A stretch of 64,000 nucleotides of DNA from Siphonodentalium dalli (GCA_032622095.1 CP136069.1:53118760-53182759), one strand, 5' to 3'. Counted from the stretch's first letter, positions 41,878-54,785 are shown. Numbers and translations: made by a program. Notes: a model not told the origin generated them from the sequence alone.

Positions 41878-43196
41878 TTAAAACCACAATGCTACGATTG
41901 ATAAAACATGGTATTCTCGGCTACCGTGGGTGTATTTTATTTGTTCAATAATAATTATTTTGTACTAAACTGAATTGCCAATCTGTTTGTTACTTTAAAA
42001 TAGATCCCTTACCAAGTGACCAAAAATACTTGAAGTTATCAATATGGGTCACGCGTGGCAGTACTTTTGTGTCATTCTGTGATCCACCTATGTCTGAGCC
42101 ATCATTGCAGTCAGCTGATCAATATATACATTCAGAAGTTCTCAATTTAAAATAACAATAAGCTGTGTTGAATTGAAACACGGGTATTTATCCCATTTCA
42201 TATTCAAATGACAATACAACACCTTACAATTTTAAATAAATTATTGACATGCAACAGAGGAAATGTGTTTTTGTGCGGTCTGTCACTTCAAATTCAGCGT
42301 ACGTGGGAAATTCGATATCTAAAATTAAAACTCTATTTTCAATCACATTGGCAAATGAATATTTAGGTTATCGATTTGAATGTGATTGTTGCTGAACAAA
42401 GATAAACATCTACCAATTTTCAAAGTCACGTATGTTGATATTCTGAAGTTTTAGAATTTTATGCACAGAAAGTTATTGCAAGATTCAGTTCGTTGAACTT
42501 GAAGTTGTGCATTTTCGCTGCTGTGACTGGAACGCGACGTTACACTTTCCTGAACATTTTACATCCTCATAATTTTAAGGCGATTTGAGTGGGAAAAAAT
42601 GTCCCTATATAGCCCAAAATCACTGGCTCGTGAACATCATGCATGGCGAATTCCGGAGAATCTCCTGAGATTCCATATATTATACCAACCCATCGGCAAA
42701 GGTCAACTATCTGGAGTAGCCTATATTTTATTTGCATTGACAGCAGAAACACTTTATGTATATCATTTTCACTCAACCAACAGTGTTTATGATGTTGCCG
42801 AAACCACATAATCGAGTTCAGTGACGGAACTATACGACTTTTATCTGTTTATTTCCATATTTTCTGAATGCAGTACAAAAAGGAAATACCTCGCCCACTG
42901 CTTAGATAAAGAACATATAACGATTTAAGCATACATAGCGAATGAATGAATGAAGATGAGAGATATTAAAATGATATATATAAACCTAAATTGTGTGACG
43001 CGACAAATCCCATGTATTGAGCTCCGCTCTTTTGATTATTTCGGTAAAGTTTATACAACTGCGATTTTGTGCGCATTGTTTTGGAGAATTCCCCGGCTAG
43101 ACACCTGGACTAGATGCCATTAAATAAAATAGATGCTACTTTTCAACTTTGACCTTCAAGTGACCAATGAAGGATCCACTGCGAGCAAGTAATTAC

Positions 43197-43550
43197 ACAT
43201 ATTAAAGCCATATTATGTACGTGTTCGGGTGCGTGAAACTGATAAGTTAGTATTCAGGTCTTATGCCAACTGGGGGAATGTAGCATTCTACTAACATCAC
43301 CGAAATTTTCAAGTAAATCGACCGTACCACTCCATAGAAAACATTGTCTGAACTACGCTAAATTGTAAATATTTACAACTCGAATCGAAAACGATTTCGC
43401 CATCGGCAGTCACTGCGTTTAATTAATATATAAGAATGACGGTATGTGTTGTCCATTTATATATAATATTTGTAAAAATAACTACTTTGAACAAGATTAT
43501 TCTCCATTTCTATTTGATCACCCTACCGGAGTTGTTCGCGTCAGTTTAAA
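43197..43550 (+). repeat. Dispersed repeat, copy 2
   Basis: Matches 14967-15345 in the same orientation (GTGAAACTGATAAGTTAGTA, ATATAAGAATGACGGT). Confidence 0.75.
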
Positions 43551-44807
43551 ACACTTTTGTTCTACCTAGAATATATATTTCTCCGAATGGGAATTCTATA
43601 CTGTGCTTTATACCACAAGTCGACATTAACAATCTAGAATGGTCATGTCTCCCAATTTATGCACAACGAATTCCGACGGGGACCTCTATTCGAGAAATAG
43701 TTCACTTCTTACACCCGCCCAAAATAACAACGATCGCCATAGTGATTATAAACCCCACGTAATACAATTCCTTGTCAGAAAAGGAAGCATGTTAATTTGC
43801 GTATATACCAGTTGTATATATCACATTCAAACATAACACGTCACCATAATAGAGTTACTGTTCTGCGCCGAACGATATAATTTGATAATTCGTGAGTCAA
43901 AACTATCCTAAAATGCATTCGTACCCAAAATACAGATGATTGCATCGACAGTATGTATTACCCATAAATACTACGTTATATTTACAGCGAAAACAAATAT
44001 TTTATTATGCATCGAAGTTTAATCTCGAACAAATCTGTAATGGACCGCGTATATTCCTGGACAATTGTTACCGCGACAAAATCCACGTGCATTATCCACT
44101 CACATTGCATGTATGAAACCATAATGTATCCACGTAGCTATCTACATGTATAGACAACGGTATATATAATATATCGCTCTTATTGATTGCTAGAACATGA
44201 CAGAAGGGTTGATGTGAGGGGGTGTATAACTTCAAATTCCAGGCATGTCGTTTCACGAATAGGCATTAAATATTCAAATTTCTCGAATCTAATTCCTTTC
44301 TCGGGTGGCATGTTGTAGCACCCGCGTCGATAAAACCTAAACTAATATAGTAATTTACATGTAAATGTAGTCCTTCTTCGATCTTTAGTATTACCCGCGA
44401 TCTCAAACTACAAGATCGCCGAATCTCCGATTATCCGATACCACTCGCACAAATCTGCCATTCAATGCATATTTCTCCGCAAAATCCGAAATATTCCGCA
44501 TAAATAATTTAATACAAATGCCGAAATGTAAGGGCAAAACTCCCGATGATATTCGTAAATATATCGCAGAAGGGGTTCATTGTCGGTAAGTCATGTTCGT
44601 GCAACGGTCGGAAACGGAATGGGGTACTGCCTGTACATTAAGTTGACAATGGGTTAAGATATCACGTCATCCGTGCAGCAAATGAGCGAGTGGATAGGAC
44701 TGAACACATGGTACGACTCAGGTTTCTTGAACCATGCAATTTCGGGTTAATCCATTCTGATAAGAGGTGACACATCAAACAAATGGACTCGGCCATGTTT
44801 TAAGTCA

Positions 44808-44913
44808 GATAATAGCTTCAAACTGTACATTATTTCAGCGAATGGAACGATCTCGGCCTACGGCCTCCATCGATCCATTCCCTGAAATAATGTACAGTTT
44901 TCAGCCATTATCC
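44808..44913. repeat. Foldback hairpin
   Basis: AACTGTACATTATTTCAG at 44821 is inverted as CTGAAATAATGTACAGTT ending at 44899, with weaker pairing outside. The loop contains GGCCTACGGCC. Confidence 0.85.
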
Positions 44914-45179
44914 TATACTTATCAGTCTCCCCAACACGGAAACATCCCAAATCGGATTGAAATAGTAACCCCTTATAATTATATGACCTTCACTTCGTCC
45001 AATAATTATCTGTATATGTATTCATACTCCATACCCCCGCTATTTTAACATAAATATATACATTGGTTTTAGAACAGTATTTTAAAAGATATATTTTCCG
45101 CTATATCCTGCTATATCCTACTTAATCTATATCTATATTTGCGAATGTCTGTATAAGTGTCTATATAAATTCGCATGTG

Positions 45180-46560
45180 AACATCTAGATGACACTAAAA
45201 GGATCTAACAGGGGTAACGTTTTACGGGGAAAATAACGGTTAAAATTTTCTAAAGTGACGCTGTTCTAGTCAGGGCAGAACATGGGGAGGGGCAGCAACA
45301 TTTTTTGTCGCCGATTTGCTCCAAACTTATACATAATCATATCCATCATATGGGGAATCTATTGGTGTTGTTTAAAGATGTCGACATGGGCGCCATTCAA
45401 GTCAGGAGTCCACGGAAGGGGAGAGTGGCATCAAAATTGATACATATATTTTTAGCGCCGATTTCCACTAAATTGATCAACTGTCTTCTCCCTGATACGC
45501 TGCATATAATCGTGTAAGGGATGCACGGCAGGTGATAGGGGCACCGAAATTGATAACAAATATTTTTAGCGCCGATTTCCACCAAATTGATACACATTCT
45601 TTTCAGATATAAAGGAATCTAATATTATGATTTAAGGATGCCAAATTTGTGCCGTTTTGGGTGAGAGATCGGGGGGTGGGGCACTAAATTTGATACCAAT
45701 TTGTTAAGTCGCTGATTTCCACCGATTTCTATATATTAATCTTCATAATGAGTCTAATTGTGTGATTTAATGATGTCAAAGTGGCGCCGCCTGATTCAGG
45801 AATAGAGAGGGGGCCACCAAAACTGACACAAATATTTTTAGCGCCAACTTCCGCCAAGTTAATACACGTTCTTTTCCAAGGTATACGAGGAATCAAATCA
45901 TGTGTGTTAAAGACGCCACTTTTGGTGCCTATAGTTGTCTGTCTGTGTTCTGTATAATATCACGTGGCGGGGAACCTAACTGTGGTAACTTTTTACGAGG
46001 AAGATAATGGTGCGGGCTAATATAAAGTGACGGGGTTGTCAAGGGCAGAATGTAAACGTTTGATTTAAAGACGCCAAATTGGTGGCGTTTGGCTGATAGA
46101 AGGGAGCAATACATTTGAAAAGAATTTGTTTAGATGACGATCACATCTATGCTATCAGGAATCTAATGGACGTGGTTTAAATATGTCAAAAGTGGCACCG
46201 TTCGAGTCATGAATCAGGAGGGGTTTGTCACCAAGCTGATACAATTATGTTTAGTACCAGTTTCCACCAAATTCAAACACGTTCTTCTCCGATGATACGA
46301 GAAATCAAATCATGTGTTAAAGACGCCACATTTGGTGCCGTTTGGGTCAGGGATGGATATAGGAGGGGCACTAACATTGACAATAATTTTTTGTCGCGAT
46401 ATCCACCAAAGTCATATATAATCATCTCCTTAATTCGTTCTAAAGAGTTTTTATGGCGTTCCAATTGCTCAACCTCGACCAAATTTAATGGTAACCGAAT
46501 GACGTCACTTGAACAATTATATCTTCTCAACTGTCATTTATATGCGGACGGGAATCAGGG
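45180..46560 (-). repeat. Tandem array, inverted counterpart of 39500-41460
   Basis: Blocks such as GCGCCGATTTCCACCAAATT, GATTTAAAGACGCCAAATT and GGAATCTAAT are inverse matches to the left array. About five units are visible, more eroded than the left array. Confidence 0.7.
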
Positions 46561-47135
46561 CATTCATATAGTGAGCTAGCAAAACAGATAAATATAAGAA
46601 TGCAATAAAAGTATATTTATAAATTTATTTAAGAGATACATATACATGTATTCTTGGAAAACGAAAGACCATGAACCGTCAGAGGGTGGCATGGCAGAAT
46701 GGCTCATGTATTATAACACAATTGAGTCTGGCCCATTCAAGATATTTTCCACACAAAAAAGATACAATTTGTCAAGTGAGATGGTAATGTATATGGATGG
46801 CCTGTTCAAAAATAGTGATCAGTGTTGATAGTAAAATATAGTTTGTTCTGGGATAAAAGAAAATACAGTCAGTAGCACATGACTTTTTAGGTTCATCCAA
46901 TACTGGCATCTGACAAGGGTACATCTGCCCAATAGATGAGTTCTTTCATTGTTTTGGAACAGATTCATAGTCTCACATAATCAACATAAAATACCGCTCT
47001 ATGTCTGGCACATGTAGCTGATATATAGCAACATTTCTTTTAAACTGAAAATAATTAGTCAGTATAGCACCACGAACAGGGGAGCACCTGGCCATTACTT
47101 TAAAACACATGTATCTTCATGGATATATGCTAACC

Positions 47136-47779
47136 AGATGTCCTCAAAATCTTAGTCTAACCAACTAGAATGATTGATACATCTCTATGAAAACAAAATT
47201 GTCGTCTTTTATTTTTGCAACGTAATGTATTTTAGTGATGTTCATGTTTTGATCCCAATAAAAAATATTTTAAAAAAACAAACAAACGTCAATTCCAACC
47301 ACGTCGACTGCACGATTTCAATATGATAACATCTGAAGTACAGTTGTAAATAAATACTTCTTTTTTACAATTGGTGGGAAGAATTAATCGTGGTAAACAA
47401 AAATCACAATCACTCCGACAATGTGAGCCACAACTTATAATTCATGTATAAGAATGACGTTTGGTGATGCCATTTGGATATGCAATTTATGAGAATACGT
47501 GTAACACTTTGAGCAAGAGTATTCTGTATTCCCACCAAATCAGAGGGTTTCTCACCATGCCGTGTTACCCTGCTAGTATGAATTAAGCCTGTTCGTGAAA
47601 TTATACTATATATACAATGTACATGTACTTTTATTTATATACTTCTAAGATAAGAAACGATGTATATTATACTCTATTTGTAAATCAGTTGAATAAATTG
47701 TTTACAATTCCAGTTGTGATGAATTGAGAATTCTGTAAATGTGCATGGTCCAGTGAATGTCAACATAGGTGCTTGGTTA
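47136..47779. other. Sequence upstream of the hypothetical two-exon gene
   Basis: AT-rich. 47440-47560 is a diverged piece of the dispersed repeat at 14967. No promoter element can be assigned with confidence. Confidence 0.4.
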
Positions 47780-47996
47780 ATGATGACTTCACCTACCACA
47801 GAAGTGGTGTATCATCAAAGTGAAGCCAGCCTATCCGAGAGGATTCCCATCTCCCCGGTTTCCACACTTAAACAGAGGAGAGATAGTCTACAGAGACAGC
47901 GTCGCGTGGCAGAAGACCCGCCCATTGACGCTGGCAGTCACGAAGCGACATACATGAGCGCAGTAAACTCCATAGGCAACTATATAGCCGACGTTC
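47780..47996 (+). CDS. Hypothetical repeat protein, exon 1
   Basis: 72 codons plus one base, from MMTSPTTEVVYHQSE to SIGNYIADV. The first ATG after the upstream in-frame TGA (47720) was chosen; an adjacent ATG follows. The donor CGTAAGT is close to consensus. Confidence 0.5.
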
Positions 47997-50900
47997 GTAA
48001 GTAATTCTTCAACTTATAGACGTATTCTTATATAAATCTAAGCAAGAATTTCAAGAGAATGTCAACAGCGAAAACTCTTGAATTTCACAGACATGTGTGT
48101 TTCCATCTTCATTGCAACTTAAAATTTAACAACCCGAAACGTTATTCAAAGATACGACAACAATAGATTTTAATATATTTGCGATGATTAAATTTCTTTG
48201 ATCTTTTTTTTATCCTTTAGGTGCCAACAAAACAAAAACAAGGGATATATATTTGTATATTTTCTTTACTTAAAGGTACTCAATTCGATAAGACGGTCCC
48301 CCATATCATCAAGTTACAACAAGATTTCTTTAAAATACGCTTTAGTTATCACAATCGATTAATGACAACTAAATAATGCTAACCACTGTCAACTATTGCA
48401 TACAATTTCCCAAAACGTGTTATATCTCAACATGTTGTTCAACGAAATATGGCCGTATTGTCACGAAGTTTGGCCGTATTACCACTTTGTTTTTGTTCGA
48501 GACCGTTGATTTGACAACTCTTTTCCAGGCCACAAATAAGTGCACATCTCGAGAAATAACAAATTTCAAAAATCGATAGCTGATCACTCTGAGCTTTAAT
48601 GGCTGGGTTCCTCAACTAGAATCAAATATATTTTACCCCCGAAGCCAAAGAAATAGTAATTTGGGAGCGTTAATTCGTACTATACATGTGTAAATGTTTA
48701 TTTACACGATATTTAAAATCTCATCTCAATCCAATATAACATATCATGCATACAATCATTCATGGGCGGTTGTCTTTCTGATGATTTGGTGCTTGTGAAA
48801 ACGTTTTTGTAGAAGATGTTGGCACCTGACACTTTAAGAATATTCGATGTTATAAAATTATGGAAAGTATCATTATTTAATCCCAACTGAAAGGCAATTC
48901 TTAAATTTTGTGTCAAATTAATTACATATATCTAATTTTGAAAACGTTGCCAACCTGATTATGAGGATTTTCATTCTTGAAATAGTAGGATTGTTAATCA
49001 CAGCGATACGTGCATCCACACCAAGTCGAACCAAACACACGAGCATATATCTTGTCAAGATCATGCAAGGAGGATCTGTGTTCAAAGTGCATGGCTAGAG
49101 TATTGTGAGAAATTTGACGCATGCCCTTCTTTTGTGAGTGGAATTCGGAATCTGAGCAGGCTCTGTTTAAAAATACACTAAAATCGCGTATAATATTACT
49201 GACAGATACTGAAATTAATGAAAAAAAGAACCAACAATATAAGAAAAAGAAACGACATTAAGCTGAAGACATCCGATTACACGTGATATTGGAAATATTA
49301 TGTTTCATAGTTCCGTTGTTATAAACAAGTTGTCGAAATCTGAAGTATCGTTTTCGTGTGTATCCCCCCGTGTGTGCCCGGGCAGAATGGGCCTACCGCC
49401 CCACTGCGAGGAGTAAAAATCCCCTAATGTGGCACCCCGTTTGCGTGTGTGGTGTAGGAGTCAACGCACCATTCGCGAGCCCGTGCGACCACTCCTTCAC
49501 CCTTCAACTGCCACCGTCGTTGGAATTGATGGGTTAATGGGTTAATGATTAAAGAGAGTTCGTATCTGCGGTGTCGTTGTTAAAGAGCGTTTGTATACAC
49601 GAGTACAAATACGGCTCGATCGACCTCTCGGAAACTGGAGATATCGAGTCGAAATTTCGTACTTAGGGCTTCCAAGGGACGGGAGAGATTTTCGTCGGGT
49701 CAGTTTGTCCACCTGAGGTGACCTTGAGCTTGAAACGGGTACCCACAAATGACCTTGGGCGATATCTCGGTCGCACTCGAAAACGGCTCGACCGATTGAG
49801 CCCAAACTTGCTATCTAAGGGTAAAAAGCCACGAAGAGTGTTTTGGACGGGTCAAATCGTGACCCCGACCTCACTTTCACCTTCCAAATTGTCAATTCAA
49901 GGTCAAATGGGGTCAAACTGACGGATATCGACGAAATTTTATACCTATGGTTACTTTTGTCCGGGGAGTGTTTTGGTCGCGTCAAATCGTGACCCCAACC
50001 AGACCTTGACCTTCAGAATGGTCAATTCAAGGTCAAATCGGGTAAAACGGACGGATATTGACTAATGGATCGACCAAAGCCATGGGACCAATCCCGCCAG
50101 TGGCGGGCTAATCTGCTAGTATATATATATATATATATGGAGCCGCTGACTCTGTATGAGCATTCAGTGAATTAGCGTGCGTGCACAAATTATAACTTTT
50201 ATTGAAATTGACATATGTCGATCGGAATGGCACTTTGAGATATCTATCAGCTCAATTAAAGCGTAACAATCGGTCCCGCTTTTCGACCAAGTCTGGGTTC
50301 GAACCCGCGCCAACATCTCTGATTTCTTTTTAAAGTTTACAGTCGAATTATCACTCCAGGAATAGCGAAAATTTCACCTTTTTGAAACGTTGGTAACAAT
50401 GTTAGAGAAAAGTGCCCAGCATCTATCGGCGCAATTGTGGCATCAACGTGTTCGGAATAATTATGTGCTGTTATATACCCATCATCATAAAATAACTGTG
50501 TCATGTGCTTTTATGTTACTTTACGTCGTTGTTCTTATTTCTGTTGGTTTTCAAAATCCGCCAGTTTCATTTAGAAACTTGATTCTGACTCATCAATAAG
50601 TTGCATAACTTGTACTCCAATCCCCTGTTGCCATATCACATGTATAAATTCATCGGACACCATGAACCATTTAAGTGTATATTTGTGGCAAAATAGATAT
50701 GTTACTACTAAAATACTGCTCTATATGTTTTAGATATATCACCTGGTGAACACAATGACGTTACAGGATATTCCATGCTGTACATGCCATCCGTGGGATA
50801 TCTCCGTTCACAAATTTACGCTTTGGCTAATGCCTCAGACAATTCCACAGCAAGTTACGACAACGGCACTATGGATGTCAGTGACCATCCCACCGAAGAA

Positions 50901-51602
50901 CAAGAGGAAATCCCAGTAGTCAAGACAAGAAGGATATCTCTGGCGAATGCATCATATTCATCCACTAATAGTTCTATCGGTGGTGGTCGCCAAGCTTCTA
51001 CCGAAGACCGAGCTGAAATCTCACGAGTCACTCCAAGAAGGATTTTTCTGGCGAATGCATCAGATTCGTCCACTAATAGTTTTATCGGTGGTGGTCGCCA
51101 AGCTTCTACCGAAGACCGAACTGAAATCTCACGAGGCACTCCAAGAAGGATTTTTCTGGCGAATGCATCAGATTCATCCACTAATAGTTCTATCGGTGGT
51201 GGTCAAGACCAAGCTGAACACTCGCGAGACATGGCAAGAGAGATAAGTCGAGAGGATGGATCGGACTCTTTTTCCAGCGGTTCGTTCGACACGTCGAGGC
51301 TACAGAATGAGACCGACGAACAAACAGAAAGCTCACCAAGCATACCAAGAGCGATAACCCAGTCCGATGTTGATGTCGCTCAACATACTGTCACCGAAGA
51401 ACAAATAAAAACCGCACAGATCACAACAATGGCGATAACCCAGTCCAATGGTCTAGACTCTCTTTCGGGCGGTTCGTTAGAAGAACGAACAAAAAATGCA
51501 CAACGCACCACAATGGCGATAATCCAGTTCAGAGAAACCGACTCTTATCATAGCGGTTCTTTAATTGTCAGTAAAAACAACCCCTTTCTCGCTGTATTAT
51601 GA
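47780..51602 (+). CDS. Hypothetical protein with 36-residue tandem repeats, two exons
   Basis: Proposed splice: 47780-47996 joined to 50734-51602, with donor C/GTAAGT, acceptor TTTTAG and phase 1 on both sides, giving 361 residues and a TGA stop. The N-terminal exon is polar and basic (TLKQRRDSLQRQRR). The second exon carries a 36-residue unit (LANASDSSTNSSIGGG, then ASTEDR-EISR-TPRR) about two and a half times, then Ser/Thr/Gln-rich sequence with repeated MAITQS. There is no signal peptide, membrane segment or known domain. RRIS and RRIF after each unit could suit basophilic kinases (inference). Further upstream exons are possible because an in-frame TGA lies only 20 codons before the chosen ATG. 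I do not recognise the family. Confidence 0.5.
47997..49359. other. Intron of the hypothetical gene, left part
   Basis: AT-rich without a recognisable feature. A short complementary pair (TATAACATATCATGCAT region) is not convincing. Confidence 0.4.
49360..50119 (+). mobile_element. Helitron-like element, 5' end unclear
   Basis: The body matches 10538-10947 (TAAAGAGCGT at 49581 with a variant 31 bases before it, CGGGTACCCACAAATGA, GAGCCCAAACTTGCTATC). It ends with the hairpin CCCGCCAGTGGCGGG, then CTAG before T at 50120. It lies in the intron of the hypothetical gene, in the same orientation. Confidence 0.65.
50734..51602 (+). CDS. Hypothetical repeat protein, exon 2
   Basis: Open for 289 codons from the acceptor, the longest non-transposon frame in the window. 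The start joins in phase as HISPGEHNDVTGYSM. It contains the 108-base DNA repeat and ends ...NPFLAVL before TGA. Confidence 0.6.
50933..51210 (+). repeat. 108-base in-frame tandem repeat
   Basis: Units start at 50933, 51041 and 51149, exactly 108 bases apart. The first two are nearly identical, and the third loses 12 bases (four codons) in its second half. In-frame length and frame conservation suggest coding constraint. Confidence 0.9.
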
Positions 51603-53572
51603 ATATGAAAATCGACAATGAAAGTAACAATCCATAAAATAAGCGTTTGTCTTCAAGACTCAATTTAAAGATGCATTCGGGGTTCCAGATCTCCGGTTAC
51701 AACAACATATTTACAATTTAATTTAACATAGTTTTCTGCTTTGTTCTGTTGAAAAAGTGTTGAACACCAAATATGACATACGAACTAGACCTATAAATCA
51801 GCCTGTTCCCCCCAAAAATCGCGCATAGTCTGCTTAGAATCACCTCATTTTGAGCCGATAGTGTGCTGAAAATTAAATCATTTTAGTTACATTATCGACT
51901 CATAATGAGGCAATTCTAAGCAGACAATGACACGAATAAGACAACTCACGACTTTTCAGGTTTACGCTCTTTAACATGTGTTTTCACCGTGGCCCGCTAC
52001 ATAAAACAAAACAACGGATATGACTCCATTATCTGCTTATTTTAGAATCAAATAATCATATTATGTACATATTTCACATTATAGGTCGATTATGTGCGTA
52101 TTTGCGCAGGATATCATGCATAAATCACCTGCATTATAAATACCAATTTTTTTTATAGAACATCAAACAAAATAATTATTGGTGTCCCTCTATAACATTG
52201 AAATTATATTAAATAAATGTGTAGAAAATCCAAAATCAAACAAAATAGCGCCATGTATGTGACACTTTTCGTTCAAAACATGTTATTTGATCTATATAAA
52301 AGAGTAGTATCTGACTGTCTGTCTTTCTGTCCGTCTGTCTGTCTGTCCGGATTTTTCTCCCAGACTGCTGGTCAGATTTCAACCAAATTTGGTGTGGTGA
52401 CTCGGAGTTATAACGGGTTATAACAATTTTTGTATCAATAAGCTCCCTACGGGCCTGATTTCAGAATCAAATAAGTCCAATATGAACCTATTTGCACGAG
52501 GATATGTTGCCTCAGATATGTACGCTCTTTATATATGTGTTTTCACTGTGGACCGCGCCATCCAACGGAAAAACGGGTATAATCCAACATGAACTTATTT
52601 GCACGAGGATATATTAAAGTAGCATAATAAATATATATATATATATATACAAAAGAGTAGGATACGTCTGTAATGTGAGCGAAGCGCACACAGGAGCCGC
52701 AGACTACTCAGACGCCGAATAAAGGCTCACGAAATAAAAATTTGTCACGTGGCAGTCACCTCACATATGGACAAACCTCACCTTTCGTTCTGATTAATTA
52801 TCTGTATTGCCTTCCAGAGTACAACAGTAACCACAAATGTAATACTAGAGTTTCATTAATTTTACCTCCATAATACAAATACTAATAATATCTAATTATA
52901 TTATCACTCGCACCAATCATACCAAACATTCATTATGTAGTGGCATTCCTTAAATAAAAAATTTCCTCGACCAGTAGCCAAACTCGTTCTAGCCCGATAA
53001 TCTCTGGAAGGCAATACATAATACGAAGCTCAAAACTTATCAACATGTAAATACGTTTGTATCGTCATCTTGATTTCATGTGTGTTGTTATATTGTATTG
53101 GGAGAGGGGCTTCATAAGTTGTAAAAACTTGTGCCCCAATCCCTTTAGTATATTATGCAAATAAAATATGTTTCAAGGCAAAGGCTCACGAATTGAGCCT
53201 GTTCAGCTAGTGCACTATAATCTTTATCATGTCTTCATTAAATACCCTTTGACTCGTATAGCTATAGTTATTCATCAGGAAATGTTCAGATAATACGTTC
53301 AACAAATGTTTTAATCACTGTTTGGAACTTGTGGCTAATAGAGACCAAATGTTGGTAACCAAACAAAAATGACTAAATTTTTACCAAATATCTATTCTGG
53401 GGTTCTAGTCAAGTCTTAAACAGGAAATGGCTTAATTTGATTAATATAATGTATATCAGTATTAAATATGTGGATTTCCGTTTTAATAATTTAAAACAGT
53501 GCATCTTTGATATGGCGGCCAAGACGGCTGCCTAAATTGAGAAATCACGGAAATTTGTCAAATATCCATTAA
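51603..53572. other. Intergenic sequence with repeat fragments
   Basis: Holds the foldback 51828-51925 and single ACGCTCTTTA motifs (51964, 52522). A possible Helitron-like start lies at 52291 (TCTATATAAAAGAGTAGTAT, then TCTGTCTG), but no matching 3' end was found. A duplicated block TGCACGAGGATAT occurs near 52490 and 52600. No gene is supported. Confidence 0.5.
51828..51925. repeat. Foldback hairpin
   Basis: GTCTGCTTAGAATCACCTCA is inverted as TGAGGCAATTCTAAGCAGAC, with inner arms matching the 12.0-12.7 kb array (GATAATGTGCTG type). Confidence 0.85.
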
Positions 53573-54091
53573 AGATACGGGCGGCGTTGGCGGTGTGTAT
53601 GCTGTTAAAATATTCACCTCCGTCAAAAACCGCCATAAACAGAAATAATAGTAAAATATAGACAGACCTTGTTCTTATACCAATCAGAAATATGGCATAA
53701 ACAGTATGTTATTGTCAAATGTTTTTCCTTTGTTATGTAAACAAAAGCAAAACACGTTACAGAACCTGGCTTTTGTTTAGATCCGGATATGGTAAACATA
53801 AAGAGTGTTATTTGTTACTGTTTTCCTGATATGGAAATAATAAAGAGCGTTTATATCATTTGTGTGTGATTAACCAATAGCATTGCGCTGTGTTATGTAA
53901 ACAGAAGCAAAACTTCTGTAAAACGAACAGGCTCTTGTTTACGTACACCATCGTACGTCTTGACGACAATATACTATTTACGCGCTGATTATGTTTGGCA
54001 TATGAACAAAACTATATATATTTTAATATGCCTTCTGTTGATGGCGATTAGAACAAAATGAATATTTCTGCAACGAACGCCGCCCATGCCT
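53573..54091. mobile_element. TTAA-flanked MITE, family 2, full copy B
   Basis: Inverse orientation to 20557-21078 along almost its whole length. TTAA lies at 53569-53572 and 54092-54095. It carries TAAAGAGCGT at 53841 and a variant 42 bases before it. LINE-derived sequence begins immediately to its right. Confidence 0.8.
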
Positions 54092-54322
54092 TTAATATCA
54101 GTCCTACTGTGCGATTTATAGCATATAAGTTTGGCTACACAAATGCTCCACACGATAACACCTCACAGTTTAAAGATCCTAACACTATCGATGAAACCGT
54201 TAATGAATATGTTTCCAACATAGGCGACAGATCTTACTGACGAAAGTCACACAGATGTAAACTTCCTATATTATTTAAGGAATAGACTAAGTAACGAGCT
54301 AAATATAACGCCCACCACGACT

Positions 54323-54785
54323 CAAGCAAGTCTGAGTTTAGTGTGCCTGTCATTTGCAGAATGAGGTCACCAGAGGGTGAATTTAGTGACGCTATCACGC
54401 ATAGCGGATTACCATCACTAAATTCACCCACCGGGGACCTCATTCTGCTTAGGCCTCATCTTCTCTGGAAAGTTTCTTTATTATCAAATTTATATAGAAA
54501 TTCTTCATATAGATGTTATTTCTTTTTTAGTTTAGTTTATCTATATCCCCAAATTGGCAGACGACACATTGGATAATCGAGGTTCCCAATTGGCGTACAT
54601 CACAATATTCACCATTTGGGAACTTCAATCTGAGTCTATGTATCCCACAGCAGATGAGGCCATGCAGAATGAGGTCCCCAGAGGGTAAATTTAGTGATAC
54701 TAGACCGCTATGCGGGATATAGTCACTAATTTCACCCTCTGTGGGCCTCATTCTGCAAATGACAGGCACACTAAACTCAGGCTTG
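54323..54785. mobile_element. Foldback MITE inserted in the LINE remnant
   Basis: Left CTGAGTTTAGTGTGCCTGTC is inverted on the right (GACAGGCACACTAAACTCAG). Inside, CAGAATGAGGTC and CACCCTCTG-type blocks recur several times in both orientations. It interrupts the reverse transcriptase frame after TPTTTQ. A decayed relative is at 2690-2815. Confidence 0.8.

Larger units (their letters stand above)
38706..47135. repeat. Second large foldback built of tandem repeats
   Basis: The left arm 38706-41490 and right arm 45115-47135 are inverted relatives. Outer parts share TCCATGAAGATACA and TGTATCTTCATGGA (38721, 47107), inner parts ATATAGATATAGAT and GCGAATGTCTG. Both arms are dominated by the same tandem family. 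The 3.6 kb spacer (41490-45115) holds a family 2 MITE fragment, a dispersed repeat and a hairpin. A frame at 38706-38939 is open (77 codons) but shows no known domain. Confidence 0.55.

Noticed and set aside
47575-47590. CTAGT resembling a Helitron end
   Set aside because: No hairpin precedes it and no matching start was found upstream.
50390-50599. Frame with one hydrophobic segment inside the intron of the hypothetical gene
   Set aside because: No splice sites in phase with the flanking exons and no homology; probably chance.
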